This document shows, in pieces, positions 54,627-64,000 of a DNA stretch of 64,000 nt (its first letter is position 1; each line of letters starts with the position of its first letter). Source of the stretch: Agrobacterium tumefaciens (GTDB lineage: Bacteria; Pseudomonadota; Alphaproteobacteria; Rhizobiales; Rhizobiaceae); the NCBI RefSeq assembly GCF_005221325.1, contig NZ_CP039889.1, positions 620,001-684,000 of the forward strand. The letters run 5' to 3'. Both the position numbers and the translations under genes were made by a program. A model generated the notes under the pieces. It was not told where the DNA came from. It saw only the letters and a program-made list of their open reading frames with translations, and did not search any database.

Positions 54627-55610
54627 TCAGGCGGCTGCCATGGCCGAGTTGCTGGAAAAGCGGCTTCTATACTCACCCGGTGAAAGCCCGAGAATGCGAT
54701 GAAACACGCGGCGGAATGCGGCGGCATCCTCGTAACCTACCGACCAGGCAATCTGATCGACCGAACGGCGGGTGAATTCCAGAAGTTCCCGCGCCTTGCC
54801 GACGCGCAGATGCTGGACATATTCGATTGGCTTCATACCGGTCGCCGCCTTGAAGCGACGCAGGAAGGTCCGCTCCTCCAGCCCGGCGTGGCCAGCCATA
54901 TCGGCCACGCTCGTCGCCCGCCCGGCACGCGCCTGCAACCAGTGCTGCACCTTCAGGATCGGCTCGTCGCCATGCGTCAGCCTCGGGGCAAAACTGCTAT
55001 AGTGGCGCTGCTCCCGCCCGGAAGGATCGATCAACAGGAATTTGCCGGTCTCGATCATGACCGAGGGGCCAAGCAGCCGGTCGACGATGCGCAGGCCAAG
55101 ATCGGTCCACGCCATCAGCCCGCCGGCGGTAATGATATCGCCGTCCTCGATGACGATCTTGTCTATTTCCAGCCGCACATCGGGAAAACGCTCACGGAAC
55201 CGTTCGGCAAACAGCCAGTGGGTCGTGGCCGGGCGGGCGGCCAGAAGCCCGGTCGCGGCGATCAGGAAGGAACGGCCGCAACTGGCCGCCAGCGTCGCGC
55301 CCTGCGCATGCCGGTCCAGCAGCCAGCGAGCGTAAGGCTCGGCCTCCTCGATTTCGGCCGGCCCGGTCAGCCTCCCGGGTACGACGAAGATATCGGGATG
55401 CCCCGGACCTGGATCGGTATCATGACAGCGGGAAAATTCACCGCCCTCACCCATGCTCCAGTGGCTGATCCGCAATTTCGGCCCACCGCGATCCTGTGAA
55501 AATACCGATGCGATGGCGAAAAGATCGGTGATGCCATGCACCATGGCAATCTGACAGTCCCGGTAGAGGACCAGACCGACTTCCAGCGTGCTTCCCGTTA
55601 CACCCGTCAT
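54627..55610 (-). CDS. GlxA family transcriptional regulator (DJ-1/PfpI and AraC domains)
   Basis: Regulator of 327 residues with an N-terminal class I glutamine-amidotransferase-like (DJ-1/PfpI) domain, about 10-195, including [20 protein letters not shown] with a Cys at the nucleophile-elbow position. A C-terminal AraC domain has two helix-turn-helices, [26 protein letters not shown] and [20 protein letters not shown]. This is the usual size and order of GlxA-type proteins. It is divergent from the hydrolase-SDR-membrane protein operon at 55740, which it may control. Confidence 0.9.
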   Translation of the reverse strand: MTGVTGSTLEVGLVLYRDCQIAMVHGITDLFAIASVFSQDRGGPKLRISHWSMGEGGEFSRCHDTDPGPGHPDIFVVPGRLTGPAEIEEAEPYARWLLDRHAQGATLAASCGRSFLIAATGLLAARPATTHWLFAERFRERFPDVRLEIDKIVIEDGDIITAGGLMAWTDLGLRIVDRLLGPSVMIETGKFLLIDPSGREQRHYSSFAPRLTHGDEPILKVQHWLQARAGRATSVADMAGHAGLEERTFLRRFKAATGMKPIEYVQHLRVGKARELLEFTRRSVDQIAWSVGYEDAAAFRRVFHRILGLSPGEYRSRFSSNSAMAAA

Positions 55611-55739
55611 GCCCCTTACCCCTGTTTTGTCAGTTTCGGCTCGCTTTCTGTCAGAAGCGCCAATCCAGCCCCGGCTGCATCAAGAGTATCTCTATTCCCA
55701 CGGGACGCAAGCAAGCCCCCTGCAACAGGAGAGAGAGCC

Positions 55740-56567
55740 ATGACAACGATTACCACCAGAGACGGAACGCACATCTTCTACAAGGACTGGGGTCCGAAAG
55801 ACGGCCAGCCCATCATCTTCTCCCATGGCTGGCCGCTCAGCGCCGATACCTGGGATGCGCAGATGGTGTTCTTCGCCAATAACGGTTTCCGCACCATAGC
55901 CCATGACCGGCGCAGCCACGGCCGTTCGGATCAGGTCTGGCACAACAATACCATGGATCAATATGCCGACGATCTGGCCGAACTGATCGAACAGCTCGAT
56001 CTCCACGACATCATTCTGGTTGGCCATTCCACCGGCGGCGGCGAGGTGACACGTTATATCGGCCGCCACGGCACGGCCCGCGTTGCCAAGATCGCCCTCA
56101 TCGGCGCGGTGCCGCCGCTGATGCTGAAGACGGAAAGCAATACCATCGGCCTGCCCATCGATGTCTTCGATGGCATCCGCAAGGGCACCTATGACAATCG
56201 CAGCCAGTTCTTCAAGGACCTGACCATTCCCTTCTATGGCTATAACCGCGAAGGCGCCGTGATTTCGGAAGGCATTCGCGAGGAATTCTGGCGGCAGGGC
56301 ATGATGGGCGGTCTCAAGGGCCAGCTCGACAGCATCCGCGCCTTCTCGGAAAGCGACTTCCACCAGGACCTGAAAGCCTTCGACAAACCGACGCTGGTGC
56401 TACATGGCGATGACGACCAGATCGTACCGGTCGGCGCTTCAGCACTTTCCACGGTCAGAATAGTCAAACACGCGGTCCTCAAAATCTACGAGGGCGCCGA
56501 TCATGGCCTGACCCAGACACATCAGGACCGGTTCAACGCCGACCTCCTCACCTTCATCAACGCCTGA
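55740..56567 (+). CDS. Alpha/beta hydrolase, chloroperoxidase/arylesterase-like
   Basis: Alpha/beta hydrolase of the non-haem chloroperoxidase/esterase group, 275 residues from the ATG at 55740 (CAGGAG upstream). The oxyanion segment is [12 protein letters not shown], the nucleophile Ser97 in [10 protein letters not shown], and the acid and base are Asp226 ([10 protein letters not shown]) and His255 (GADHGLTQ). Such enzymes are cofactor-free esterases with secondary perhydrolase activity. It leads an operon with an SDR and a membrane protein, divergent from a GlxA-type regulator. No signal peptide is present. Confidence 0.9.
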   Translation: MTTITTRDGTHIFYKDWGPKDGQPIIFSHGWPLSADTWDAQMVFFANNGFRTIAHDRRSHGRSDQVWHNNTMDQYADDLAELIEQLDLHDIILVGHSTGGGEVTRYIGRHGTARVAKIALIGAVPPLMLKTESNTIGLPIDVFDGIRKGTYDNRSQFFKDLTIPFYGYNREGAVISEGIREEFWRQGMMGGLKGQLDSIRAFSESDFHQDLKAFDKPTLVLHGDDDQIVPVGASALSTVRIVKHAVLKIYEGADHGLTQTHQDRFNADLLTFINA

Positions 56568-56593
56568 AACCACCAGACACCGGAGACACGGAC

Positions 56594-57385
56594 ATGACAC
56601 AGAATACCTTTCTCATCACCGGCGCATCCGATGGTATCGGCGCCGTTTACGCCGAACGCCTCGCAAGACGCGGCCACGATCTCATCCTCGTCGCGCGGCG
56701 TGCCGAGAAGCTGAAGGCACTGGCAGCGCAGCTGGAAAAGGACCACGGCATCGCCGTCGAGGTTCTCAGCGCCGATCTTTCCAGGGCGGAAGACCTCGAA
56801 AAGGTCGAGGCGCGGCTGCGCGAAGACCGACGCATCACCGGCCTCGTCAACAATGCCGGCATCGCCGGGGAAGGCGTAATCACGGCGCTGGACCCGGCCT
56901 ATGTGACGACGATGATCAACCTCAACATTCTCGCCGTCACCCGGCTCGCGGCAGCCATCGCGCCGCGCCTTGCCGCCGAAGGCAAAGGCACGATCATCAA
57001 CATGACTTCAGTCACGGCGCTGATGCCAGCGGCATTCACCGCCGTCTATCCGGCCACAAAGGCTTTTGTGCTCGCCTTCACCGAGGCGTTGCAGGCGCAG
57101 CTTTCGCCGTCCGGTGTACGGGTTCAGGCCGTTCTGCCCGGCATCACCCGCACCGCGATATGGGAAGAGGAACGACTCGACGCCATTCCGGCCGCCATGG
57201 TCATGGATGTGCACGACATGGTGGATGCGGCCCTTGCCGGTCTCGATCTCGGTGAAGCGCTGACCATTCCTTCCCTGCCGGATACGGCCGACCTTGAAAA
57301 TTTCCTTGCAGCACGCGCGGCGTTGAGGCCCAATCTGTCGCATGCACTTGCCGCCAGCCGGTATCGTGCGGCCAAAACCGAATAG
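56594..57385 (+). CDS. Short-chain dehydrogenase/reductase
   Basis: Classical SDR, 263 residues. TGASDGIG at 9-16 binds the cofactor, NNAG is at 86-89, and the catalytic Ser139, Tyr152 and Lys156 are in place (MTSVTALMP, VYPATKAF). Arg residues after the second strand (VARRAEK) favour NADP. It resembles the DltE/YqjQ type of SDR, with unknown substrate. It follows the hydrolase gene after 26 nt and precedes a small membrane-protein gene after 13 nt. Confidence 0.88.
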   Translation: MTQNTFLITGASDGIGAVYAERLARRGHDLILVARRAEKLKALAAQLEKDHGIAVEVLSADLSRAEDLEKVEARLREDRRITGLVNNAGIAGEGVITALDPAYVTTMINLNILAVTRLAAAIAPRLAAEGKGTIINMTSVTALMPAAFTAVYPATKAFVLAFTEALQAQLSPSGVRVQAVLPGITRTAIWEEERLDAIPAAMVMDVHDMVDAALAGLDLGEALTIPSLPDTADLENFLAARAALRPNLSHALAASRYRAAKTE

Positions 57386-57398
57386 TGGGAGACGTATC

Positions 57399-57884
57399 AT
57401 GATCCTTGGACTGACCATTCCCCAATTCACGGCATTGCATGTGGCCTTAAGCTTCATCGGCATTGCCACCGGACTGATCGCCCTGCCCGCTTATGCGGTA
57501 GGGCGGTGGATGCCGCGCATGACGGCGGTTTTTCTCGTCACCACGCTCGCCACCACGCTTACGGGCTTTCTGTTTCCCATCGGGAATTTCACGCCTGCGC
57601 TCGGCGTCGGTATCATCTCGAGCGCCTTTCTGGCCATCGCGCTCGTTGCGCTTTACGGGTACGGCCTCAATGGCAGATCGCGCATCATCTATATAATCAC
57701 CGCCACGATCAGCCTTTACCTCAATATGTTCGTGCTGATCGTTCAGGCCTTCCTCAAGGTCGAAACGCTCAACAACCTAGCCCCGAACGGCAACGAGCCG
57801 CCTTTTGTCGTGGCTCAGACGGTCCTGCTCTTGGCAGCAATCTGTCTTGGCTGGAAGGCGACCCGCCGCAGGCTGGCCGTCTGA
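57399..57884 (+). CDS. Four-helix membrane protein, unknown function
   Basis: Inner-membrane protein, 161 residues from the ATG at 57399 (GGGAG upstream), with four clear hydrophobic segments: FTALHVALSFIGIATGLIAL, MTAVFLVTTLATTLTGFLFPI, VGIISSAFLAIALVALYGYGL and a C-terminal VAQTVLLLAAICLGW, plus a probable fifth in IIYIITATISLYLNMFVLIVQ. I do not recognise a characterised family. The link to the SDR and hydrolase is operonic only. A strong hairpin follows at 57917. Confidence 0.75.
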   Translation: MILGLTIPQFTALHVALSFIGIATGLIALPAYAVGRWMPRMTAVFLVTTLATTLTGFLFPIGNFTPALGVGIISSAFLAIALVALYGYGLNGRSRIIYIITATISLYLNMFVLIVQAFLKVETLNNLAPNGNEPPFVVAQTVLLLAAICLGWKATRRRLAV

Positions 57885-57916
57885 AGCACGCCGAATTTGC
57901 GCCGGCTTCCGGGAAA

Positions 57917-57952
57917 ACGCCTTGTGCCAGAATAGCTTCAGGCACAAGGCGT
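57917..57952 (+). terminator. Hairpin after the hydrolase-SDR-membrane protein operon
   Basis: Perfect 12-nt arms ACGCCTTGTGCC (57917-57928) and GGCACAAGGCGT (57941-57952) with a 12-nt loop, followed by CTTT. It is 32 nt after the stop at 57884 and is the probable transcript end before the blh promoter. Confidence 0.7.
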
Positions 57953-58010
57953 CTTTGCGTGCCAGGCAGAAGGCCATTCGGCACGAGGATATTCTCCACC
58001 CCTTGCGGGA

Positions 58011-58045
58011 AATCAATATACATTATATGATATTATATATTAATT
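58011..58045. promoter_or_regulatory. AT-rich palindrome, candidate BigR operator
   Basis: AATCAATATA (58011-58020) and TATATTAATT (58036-58045) form a dyad with nine of ten paired positions around a 15-nt AT-rich centre. It ends 20 nt upstream of the blh start. BigR of plant-associated bacteria is known to repress its own operon through an AT-rich palindrome overlapping the promoter, so this is the expected operator. Confidence 0.7.
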
Positions 58046-58065
58046 CATAACAACAGGAGATGCCG

Positions 58066-59361
58066 ATGAATGCCGTGAAGATTAACGAGCATCTGACGGT
58101 TGCGGGCCAGCCGGCGATTGCCGATTTCCCATCGCTCTCCGCCCAAGGCTTTAAAAGCATCATTAATGCGCGGCCCGATGGCGAAGAGCCCGGTCAGCCT
58201 GGCAATACGCAGGAAAAGAGTGCAGCCGGTGCAGCCGGCATGGATTATGGTTTCATCCCGGTCAGTGGCCCCACCATCACGGAAGCCGATATCCGCGCCT
58301 TCCAGCAGAAGATGGCCGAGGCCGAAGGTCCTGTTTTTGCCCATTGCAAGGGCGGCACCCGGGCGCTGACGCTTTATGTTCTCGGCGAAGCGCTGGATGG
58401 GCGCATGCAGCCGGAGGATATCGAGGCTTTCGGCAAGACGCATGGTTTTGATCTTTCCGCCGCCACGCGCTGGCTGGAGCGTCGGTCGGCAGCGGTGCCG
58501 CACATCAAGGCGTTTTTCGACCCACGCACATCGAGTGTCCAATATGTCGTTTCCGATCCCGCGACCGGCGGCTGTGCCATCATCGATCCGGTCTATGATT
58601 TCGATGAAAAATCCGGCGCGACCGGAACGATGAATGCCGACGCCATTCTGGACTATGTGGAGCGCCAGGGGCTTTCGGTGGAATGGATTCTCGATACCCA
58701 TCCGCATGCCGACCATTTTTCCGCCGCCCATTATCTAAAGCAGAAGACCGGTGCAAAGACCGCCATCGGCGCCAAAGTCACCGGCGTACAGAAGCTTTGG
58801 CAGGAGAAATACAATTGGCCCGATCTCAAGACCGACGGCTCCCAATGGGACCGGCTGTTCGAGACAGGCGACCGGTTCAGCATCGGTTCGCTGGAAGCCC
58901 GCGTCTTGTTTTCACCCGGCCATACGCTGGCTTCCGTGACCTATGCGGTAGGCGACGCGGCCTTCGTGCACGATACGCTTTTCATGCCGGATTCCGGCAC
59001 GGCGCGCGCCGATTTTCCGGGCGGCGGCGCCAAAGAGCTCTGGGCATCGATTCAGGATATCCTCGCCCTTCCCGACGACACACGGCTTTTCACCGGCCAT
59101 GATTATCAACCCGGCGGCCGCGCCCCGAAATGGGAAAGCACGGTTGGCGAACAGAAACGCAGCAATCCGCATCTGGCCGGCATGACGGAGGAGGGCTACA
59201 TTCGTTTGAGGGAAGCGCGGGATCGCACCTTGCCGATGCCGAAGCTCATTCTCCATGCCCTGCAGGTCAATATTCGTGGCGGCCGCATGCCGGAGCCGGA
59301 GGCGAATGGCAAGCGTTATCTGAAATTTCCGCTGGACGTGCTGGAGGGCAGCACATGGTGA
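58066..59361 (+). CDS. blh: Blh: beta-lactamase-like persulfide dioxygenase with N-terminal phosphatase-like domain
   Basis: Bifunctional protein, 431 residues. The N-terminal 110 residues form the DUF442/dual-specificity-phosphatase-like domain, with HCKGGTR at 93-99. The C-terminal metallo-beta-lactamase domain has HPHADH at 212-217, a later SPGHTLASVTY with the third His and VHDTLFMPD with the bridging Asp. Such enzymes oxidise glutathione persulfide to sulfite in hydrogen-sulfide detoxification. The ATG at 58066 is preferred because AGGAG is seven bases upstream; another ATG six bases earlier sits directly on it. The last bases overlap bigR. Confidence 0.92.
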   Translation: MNAVKINEHLTVAGQPAIADFPSLSAQGFKSIINARPDGEEPGQPGNTQEKSAAGAAGMDYGFIPVSGPTITEADIRAFQQKMAEAEGPVFAHCKGGTRALTLYVLGEALDGRMQPEDIEAFGKTHGFDLSAATRWLERRSAAVPHIKAFFDPRTSSVQYVVSDPATGGCAIIDPVYDFDEKSGATGTMNADAILDYVERQGLSVEWILDTHPHADHFSAAHYLKQKTGAKTAIGAKVTGVQKLWQEKYNWPDLKTDGSQWDRLFETGDRFSIGSLEARVLFSPGHTLASVTYAVGDAAFVHDTLFMPDSGTARADFPGGGAKELWASIQDILALPDDTRLFTGHDYQPGGRAPKWESTVGEQKRSNPHLAGMTEEGYIRLREARDRTLPMPKLILHALQVNIRGGRMPEPEANGKRYLKFPLDVLEGSTW

Positions 59362-59708
59362 CGGAAACCCCACTGGAAAAGCCCAAAAATGTCGGTGAGA
59401 TTCCCCTTCCCGCTATGGAAAAGCGCGCCGTCGAGGTCGCGATACTTTTAAAGACGCTGGCTCATCCTGCCCGGCTGATGCTCGCCTGCACGCTGGCGCA
59501 GGGGGAGTTTTCCGTCGGCGAACTGGAAACCAAGCTCGATATCCGCCAGCCGACGCTCTCCCAGCAACTCGGGGTGTTGCGGGAAGCCGGCGTCGTCGAA
59601 ACACGGCGGGAAGCCAAACAAATCTTCTACCGGCTGGCAGAAGACAAGGCGGCGCGGCTGATAGAGGCTCTCTACGCCATTTTCTGCGCGCCGGAGGAAA
59701 ACCCGTGA
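59355..59708 (+). CDS. bigR: BigR: ArsR-type thiol redox repressor
   Basis: ArsR/SmtB-type winged-helix repressor, 117 residues from the ATG at 59355, overlapping the end of blh by seven bases. The recognition region is FSVGELETKLDIRQPTLSQQLGVLREAGVV. Cys45 and Cys111 are separated by 66 residues, as are Cys42 and Cys108 of Xylella BigR, which form the disulfide that releases DNA under sulfide or oxidant stress. It regulates the blh operon via the palindrome at 58011. Confidence 0.92.
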   Translation: MVTETPLEKPKNVGEIPLPAMEKRAVEVAILLKTLAHPARLMLACTLAQGEFSVGELETKLDIRQPTLSQQLGVLREAGVVETRREAKQIFYRLAEDKAARLIEALYAIFCAPEENP

Positions 59709-59840
59709 CGCCCTATTGGCCGCCTCTGTTCGGAGGCATGCTGCTGGGTCTCGCCAGCATTTTGCTGTTTGTCTTCAACGGCCGCATCGCCGGCATCAGC
59801 AGTATCATGGGGCTGGCGCGCTTTTCCCGACTGCGTTCGA

Positions 59841-61358
<1,518 letters not shown>

Positions 61359-61544
61359 GGGAGGACCTTCTTCTTCATTCGGTTGCCGGCGGACAGCGAA
61401 CCACCGGGCACCCGAGCGCCCCCGTCCGCCACTATGATCATGATGAGAAAACATGCTTCTCGTTCTTCTCTTCTATACCCGAAGATGACGAACGCAAGCC
61501 TATAGCGACAGCGAAACAGTTCCATGAAGGTCGAAAACGGCGGC

Positions 61545-61597
61545 TAAAAAACGCGCGCCCCTCCCACCTGTGCTTGTCACAGGGGGGGAGGGGCGCG
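61545..61597 (-). terminator. Intrinsic terminator of the bkd operon
   Basis: Read on the minus strand, the 12-nt arms CGCGCCCCTCCC and GGGAGGGGCGCG (61554-61597) with an inner CCTGTG/CACAGG stem are followed by a TTTTTT run (61545-61551). It lies 26 nt beyond the bkdB stop and is a clear rho-independent terminator. Confidence 0.85.
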
Positions 61598-61622
61598 TGA
61601 CCGAATGGTCGCCGGTCGCCTC

Positions 61623-62900
61623 TCACTCGATGAAAATAAGCGCCGGCTTCTCCAGCAGCGCTTTGATGGCCTGAATGAAGACCGCCGCATCCCAGCCATC
61701 GACGACCCGATGGTCGAAGCTCGAAGACAGGTTCATCATCTTGCGCGGCACAAAACGCGACCCATCCCAGACCGGCCGTGTCATGATCTTGTTGACACCG
61801 ATGATCGCCACCTCGGGATGGTTGATGATGGGCGTCGAAACAACACCACCCAGAGCCCCCAGCGAACTGATGGTGATGGTGGAGCCCATCAGCTCTTCCC
61901 GATGGGCGGTGCCGGTGCGGGCGGCTTCCGCAACACGCGCGACTTCTTCCGCACAGTCCCAAAGGCCGAGTGTTTCCGTGTGGCGGACGACCGGAACAGT
62001 CAGGCCCGCCGGCGTTTGCGTGGCGATGCCGATATGAACCGCTTCATAGTGGCTGACGACCCCTTTTTCATCATCGAAAGTGGCGTTCATGCCGGGGTGA
62101 TCGGCCACGGCTTTCACCAGCGCACGCATCAAAAACGGCAGGATCGTCAGCTTCGGCTGCCCGGAACGGCGATTGCCGTTCATCGTGGCGCGCAGATCCT
62201 CCAGATCGGTCACGTCGACTTCTTCGACATAGGTGATGTGGGGAATGCGCGAGACGGAAAGCACCATCTTCTCGGCAATCTTGCGCCGCAGACCCGTTAT
62301 CTTCACTTCCTCGACGGCGCTATCGTGCGGCGTCATCGGCTCGGGACGTTCCGGCCGGCCCCGTATCGTTAAAAATCCATCGAGATCGGCATGGGTGATA
62401 TGCCCGTCTGGCCCGGTTCCCTTGACCTTGGTGAGATCGATATCGAGATCATCGGCGCGCTGGCGAACGGCGGGGGATGCGAGCGGCTTGTGATGGGGCT
62501 CGGCTGCGGGCACGGAAGGTGCCTCTTCGGCCTGGCGCGGAGCTGGCTGGGTTTCAACAGGTGGCGGCGCTTCCGTCATGTCGGCAGGCGCTTCCTCTTC
62601 CGTCGTCCGGGTTGGCGCCTCCGCCTCCGGCGCGCTGCCATCGGGTGCGGCCGCAGCGACATCGGTTTCGATACGGACGAGCGGTGCTTTCACCGGCACC
62701 GTGTTTCCGACCGTCACGGCGAGCCAGGTGATGATCCCCGCCACCGGCGAGGGGATTTCCACCGTCGCCTTGTCCGTCATGACAGCGGCCAGCACCATGT
62801 CCTCATGGACGATATCGCCCGGCTTGACGTTCCATTCCACCAGCTCGGCTTCCGCCACGCCTTCACCGACATCGGGCATAGTGATAACAAATTCCGCCAT
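61623..62900 (-). CDS. bkdB: Branched-chain 2-oxoacid dehydrogenase E2 (dihydrolipoyl acyltransferase)
   Basis: E2 core of the branched-chain 2-oxoacid dehydrogenase complex, 425 residues from the ATG at 62900. The lipoyl domain is residues 1-80, with Lys44 in MTDKATVEIPSP as lipoylation site. A Pro/Ala/Glu-rich linker follows, then the E1/E3-binding domain (ASPAVRQRADDLDIDLTKVKGTGPDGHI) and the catalytic domain with SFDHRVVDGWDAA, containing the active-site His and Asp. The frame continues upstream into the E1-beta gene without domain character. It starts 2 nt after the E1-beta stop, so translation is coupled. Confidence 0.93.
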   Translation of the reverse strand: MAEFVITMPDVGEGVAEAELVEWNVKPGDIVHEDMVLAAVMTDKATVEIPSPVAGIITWLAVTVGNTVPVKAPLVRIETDVAAAAPDGSAPEAEAPTRTTEEEAPADMTEAPPPVETQPAPRQAEEAPSVPAAEPHHKPLASPAVRQRADDLDIDLTKVKGTGPDGHITHADLDGFLTIRGRPERPEPMTPHDSAVEEVKITGLRRKIAEKMVLSVSRIPHITYVEEVDVTDLEDLRATMNGNRRSGQPKLTILPFLMRALVKAVADHPGMNATFDDEKGVVSHYEAVHIGIATQTPAGLTVPVVRHTETLGLWDCAEEVARVAEAARTGTAHREELMGSTITISSLGALGGVVSTPIINHPEVAIIGVNKIMTRPVWDGSRFVPRKMMNLSSSFDHRVVDGWDAAVFIQAIKALLEKPALIFIE

Positions 62901-62902
62901 AA

Positions 62903-63916
62903 TCAGGCCTCCATGACGTCTACGAGGGCGCGCCCGACGCGGGCGGGTCCCGGAAAATAGTCCCATTCCTGCGCATGGGGATAAGGCGTATCCCAGCCGG
63001 CGACCCGGACGACGGGAGCCTCCAGATGATAAAAGCAATGTTCCTGCACCAGCGACACGACCTCCGCGCCGAAGCCGGAGGTGAGTGTCGCCTCATGCAC
63101 CATCACGCAGCGGCCGGTCTTCGAAACGGACTTCACGATGGTATCAAGATCGAGCGGCAGCAGGCTGCGAAGATCGATGATCTCGGCATCCACACCCGTC
63201 TCTTCCGCCGCCGCCAGCGCCACATGCACCATGGTGCCATAAGCGATGACGGTGACAGCGTTGCCGGGGCGGCGGATTTCCGCCTTGCCGATGGGGATGG
63301 TGTAATGACCTTCCGGCACTTCGCCCATCTCGTGCTTGGACCAGGGCGTTACCGGCCGATCATGATGGCCGTCGAAAGGACCGTTATAAAGCCGTTTCGG
63401 CTCCAGAAACATGACCGGATCGGGGTCTTCTATGGACGCAATCAGCAGCCCCTTGGCATCATAGGGATTGGAGGGAACCACCACCTTCAGCCCGCAGACA
63501 TGGGTGAAAAGCGCCTCCGGGCTCTGGCTGTGCGTCTGCCCGCCAAAAATGCCGCCGCCGGTCGGCATTCTGAGAACGATGGGGCAGGTGAAATCGCCAT
63601 TGGAGCGATAGCGGATGCGCGCTGCTTCCTGGGTGATCTGGTCATAGGCGGGATACATGTAATCGGCGAACTGGATTTCGACGCAGGGCCGCAGCCCATA
63701 AGCGGCCATGCCGATGGCCGTGCCGACGATGCCGGATTCACTGATCGGCGCATCGAAACAGCGGGTCTTGCCGTATTTTCCCTGTAGCCCCTGCGTGGCG
63801 CGGAACACGCCGCCGAAATAACCCACATCCTCGCCGAACACCACGACATCGTCGCTGCGTTCCATGGAAACATCCATGGCGCTGCGGACGGCTTCGATCA
63901 TCGTCATTCTTGTCAT
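62903..63916 (-). CDS. bkdA2: Branched-chain 2-oxoacid dehydrogenase E1 beta subunit
   Basis: Transketolase-like beta subunit of the E1 component, 337 residues. Marks are FGEDVGYFGGVFRATQGLQ, FDAPISESGIVGTAIGMAAYGLRP, EIQFADYMYPAYDQI and the C-terminal DLRSLLPLDLDTIVKSVSKTGR. The YFGGVFRAT segment favours the branched-chain over the pyruvate enzyme. It works with the alpha subunit encoded just upstream on the minus strand (stop three bases before this ATG) and with BkdB. Confidence 0.93.
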   Translation of the reverse strand: MTRMTMIEAVRSAMDVSMERSDDVVVFGEDVGYFGGVFRATQGLQGKYGKTRCFDAPISESGIVGTAIGMAAYGLRPCVEIQFADYMYPAYDQITQEAARIRYRSNGDFTCPIVLRMPTGGGIFGGQTHSQSPEALFTHVCGLKVVVPSNPYDAKGLLIASIEDPDPVMFLEPKRLYNGPFDGHHDRPVTPWSKHEMGEVPEGHYTIPIGKAEIRRPGNAVTVIAYGTMVHVALAAAEETGVDAEIIDLRSLLPLDLDTIVKSVSKTGRCVMVHEATLTSGFGAEVVSLVQEHCFYHLEAPVVRVAGWDTPYPHAQEWDYFPGPARVGRALVDVMEA

Positions 63917-63919
63917 GTC

Positions 63920-64000
63920 CTACCACCCTGCCTTCTGGCGCTGGCGGGCGAGATGCGGCGGCATCTCCTCATAAACGCCTTCGAAAATATCCTTTTTCGG
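63920..64000 (-). CDS. bkdA1: Branched-chain 2-oxoacid dehydrogenase E1 alpha subunit, C-terminal end
   Basis: Only the last 26 codons are in the window (PKKDIFEGVYEEMPPHL then ARQRQKAGW and stop TAG at 63920-63922). The FEGVYEEMPPHLARQR segment matches the usual C-terminal helix of BkdA1 proteins, and the gene order alpha-beta-E2 is standard. The rest lies beyond the right edge. Confidence 0.8.
   Translation of the reverse strand, partial: PKKDIFEGVYEEMPPHLARQRQKAGW

Overview
The window looks like a replicon of a Rhizobiaceae member, most probably Agrobacterium. It is GC-rich and tightly packed into operons. It carries palindromic intergenic mosaic repeats of the kind seen in Rhizobiaceae, the blh-bigR sulfide-detoxification pair described from plant-associated bacteria, and many ABC importers. 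No tRNA, rRNA, CRISPR array, insertion sequence or phage gene was recognised. All identifications come from reading translated sequence and recalled family features; no database search was run.

Layout. 1-4621: tail of a solute-binding protein and a dipeptide-type ABC importer (two permeases and a double ATPase). 4733-6765: an Lrp/AsnC regulator divergent from a DadA-like FAD oxidoreductase. 6837-14899 (minus): two paralogous binding proteins, a permease-ATPase fusion, a GNAT acetyltransferase, an M20 deacylase and two LLM flavin monooxygenases. This gene set matches the Bacillus subtilis S-alkyl/S-succinyl-cysteine salvage operon. 15203-21125: a cysteine-rich Rrf2 regulator, an acyl-CoA-dehydrogenase-like protein, an FMN reductase, SsuD, a small ORF, a small hydrolase and a second SsuD-like enzyme. 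21184-33985: a DszC-like and a DszB-like protein, a binding protein, a complete oligopeptide-type ABC importer, an aldo/keto reductase, a second DszC/SfnB-like protein, a LysR regulator and a DszA/NtaA-like monooxygenase. 34038-45293: two more binding proteins without permeases, a CPHC thioredoxin-like protein, an M20 deacylase, an SfnG/RutA-like monooxygenase, an NmrA-like protein, a second DszB-like protein divergent from a second DszA/NtaA-like monooxygenase, and another LLM enzyme.

45692-54531: an enolase-superfamily enzyme, an SGNH arylesterase and a binding protein face a convergent dppBCDF-type operon; a LysE exporter and a FadR-type GntR regulator follow. 54627-57884: a GlxA-type AraC regulator divergent from an alpha/beta hydrolase, an SDR and a four-helix membrane protein. 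58066-59840: blh, bigR and a truncated YeeE remnant. 59841-64000 (minus): gpmI, then bkdB, bkdA2 and the 3' end of bkdA1.

How it may work together. About 39 kb (6.8-45.3 kb) reads as an organosulfur scavenging island. Importers bring in sulfur-containing organic molecules, acylases and the GNAT process amino-acid conjugates, and eight LLM monooxygenases plus three DszC/SfnB-like proteins oxidise C-S compounds with flavin from one visible reductase. Two DszB-like proteins, with the desulfinase residues in place, would release sulfite. A recurring AT-rich element containing TCCATAA or a close variant, with related TTCTATAGAA palindromes, occurs in most of the promoter regions of this island and suggests a shared regulon; the nearby Rrf2 protein is one candidate regulator. 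The blh-bigR unit adds sulfide or persulfide handling.
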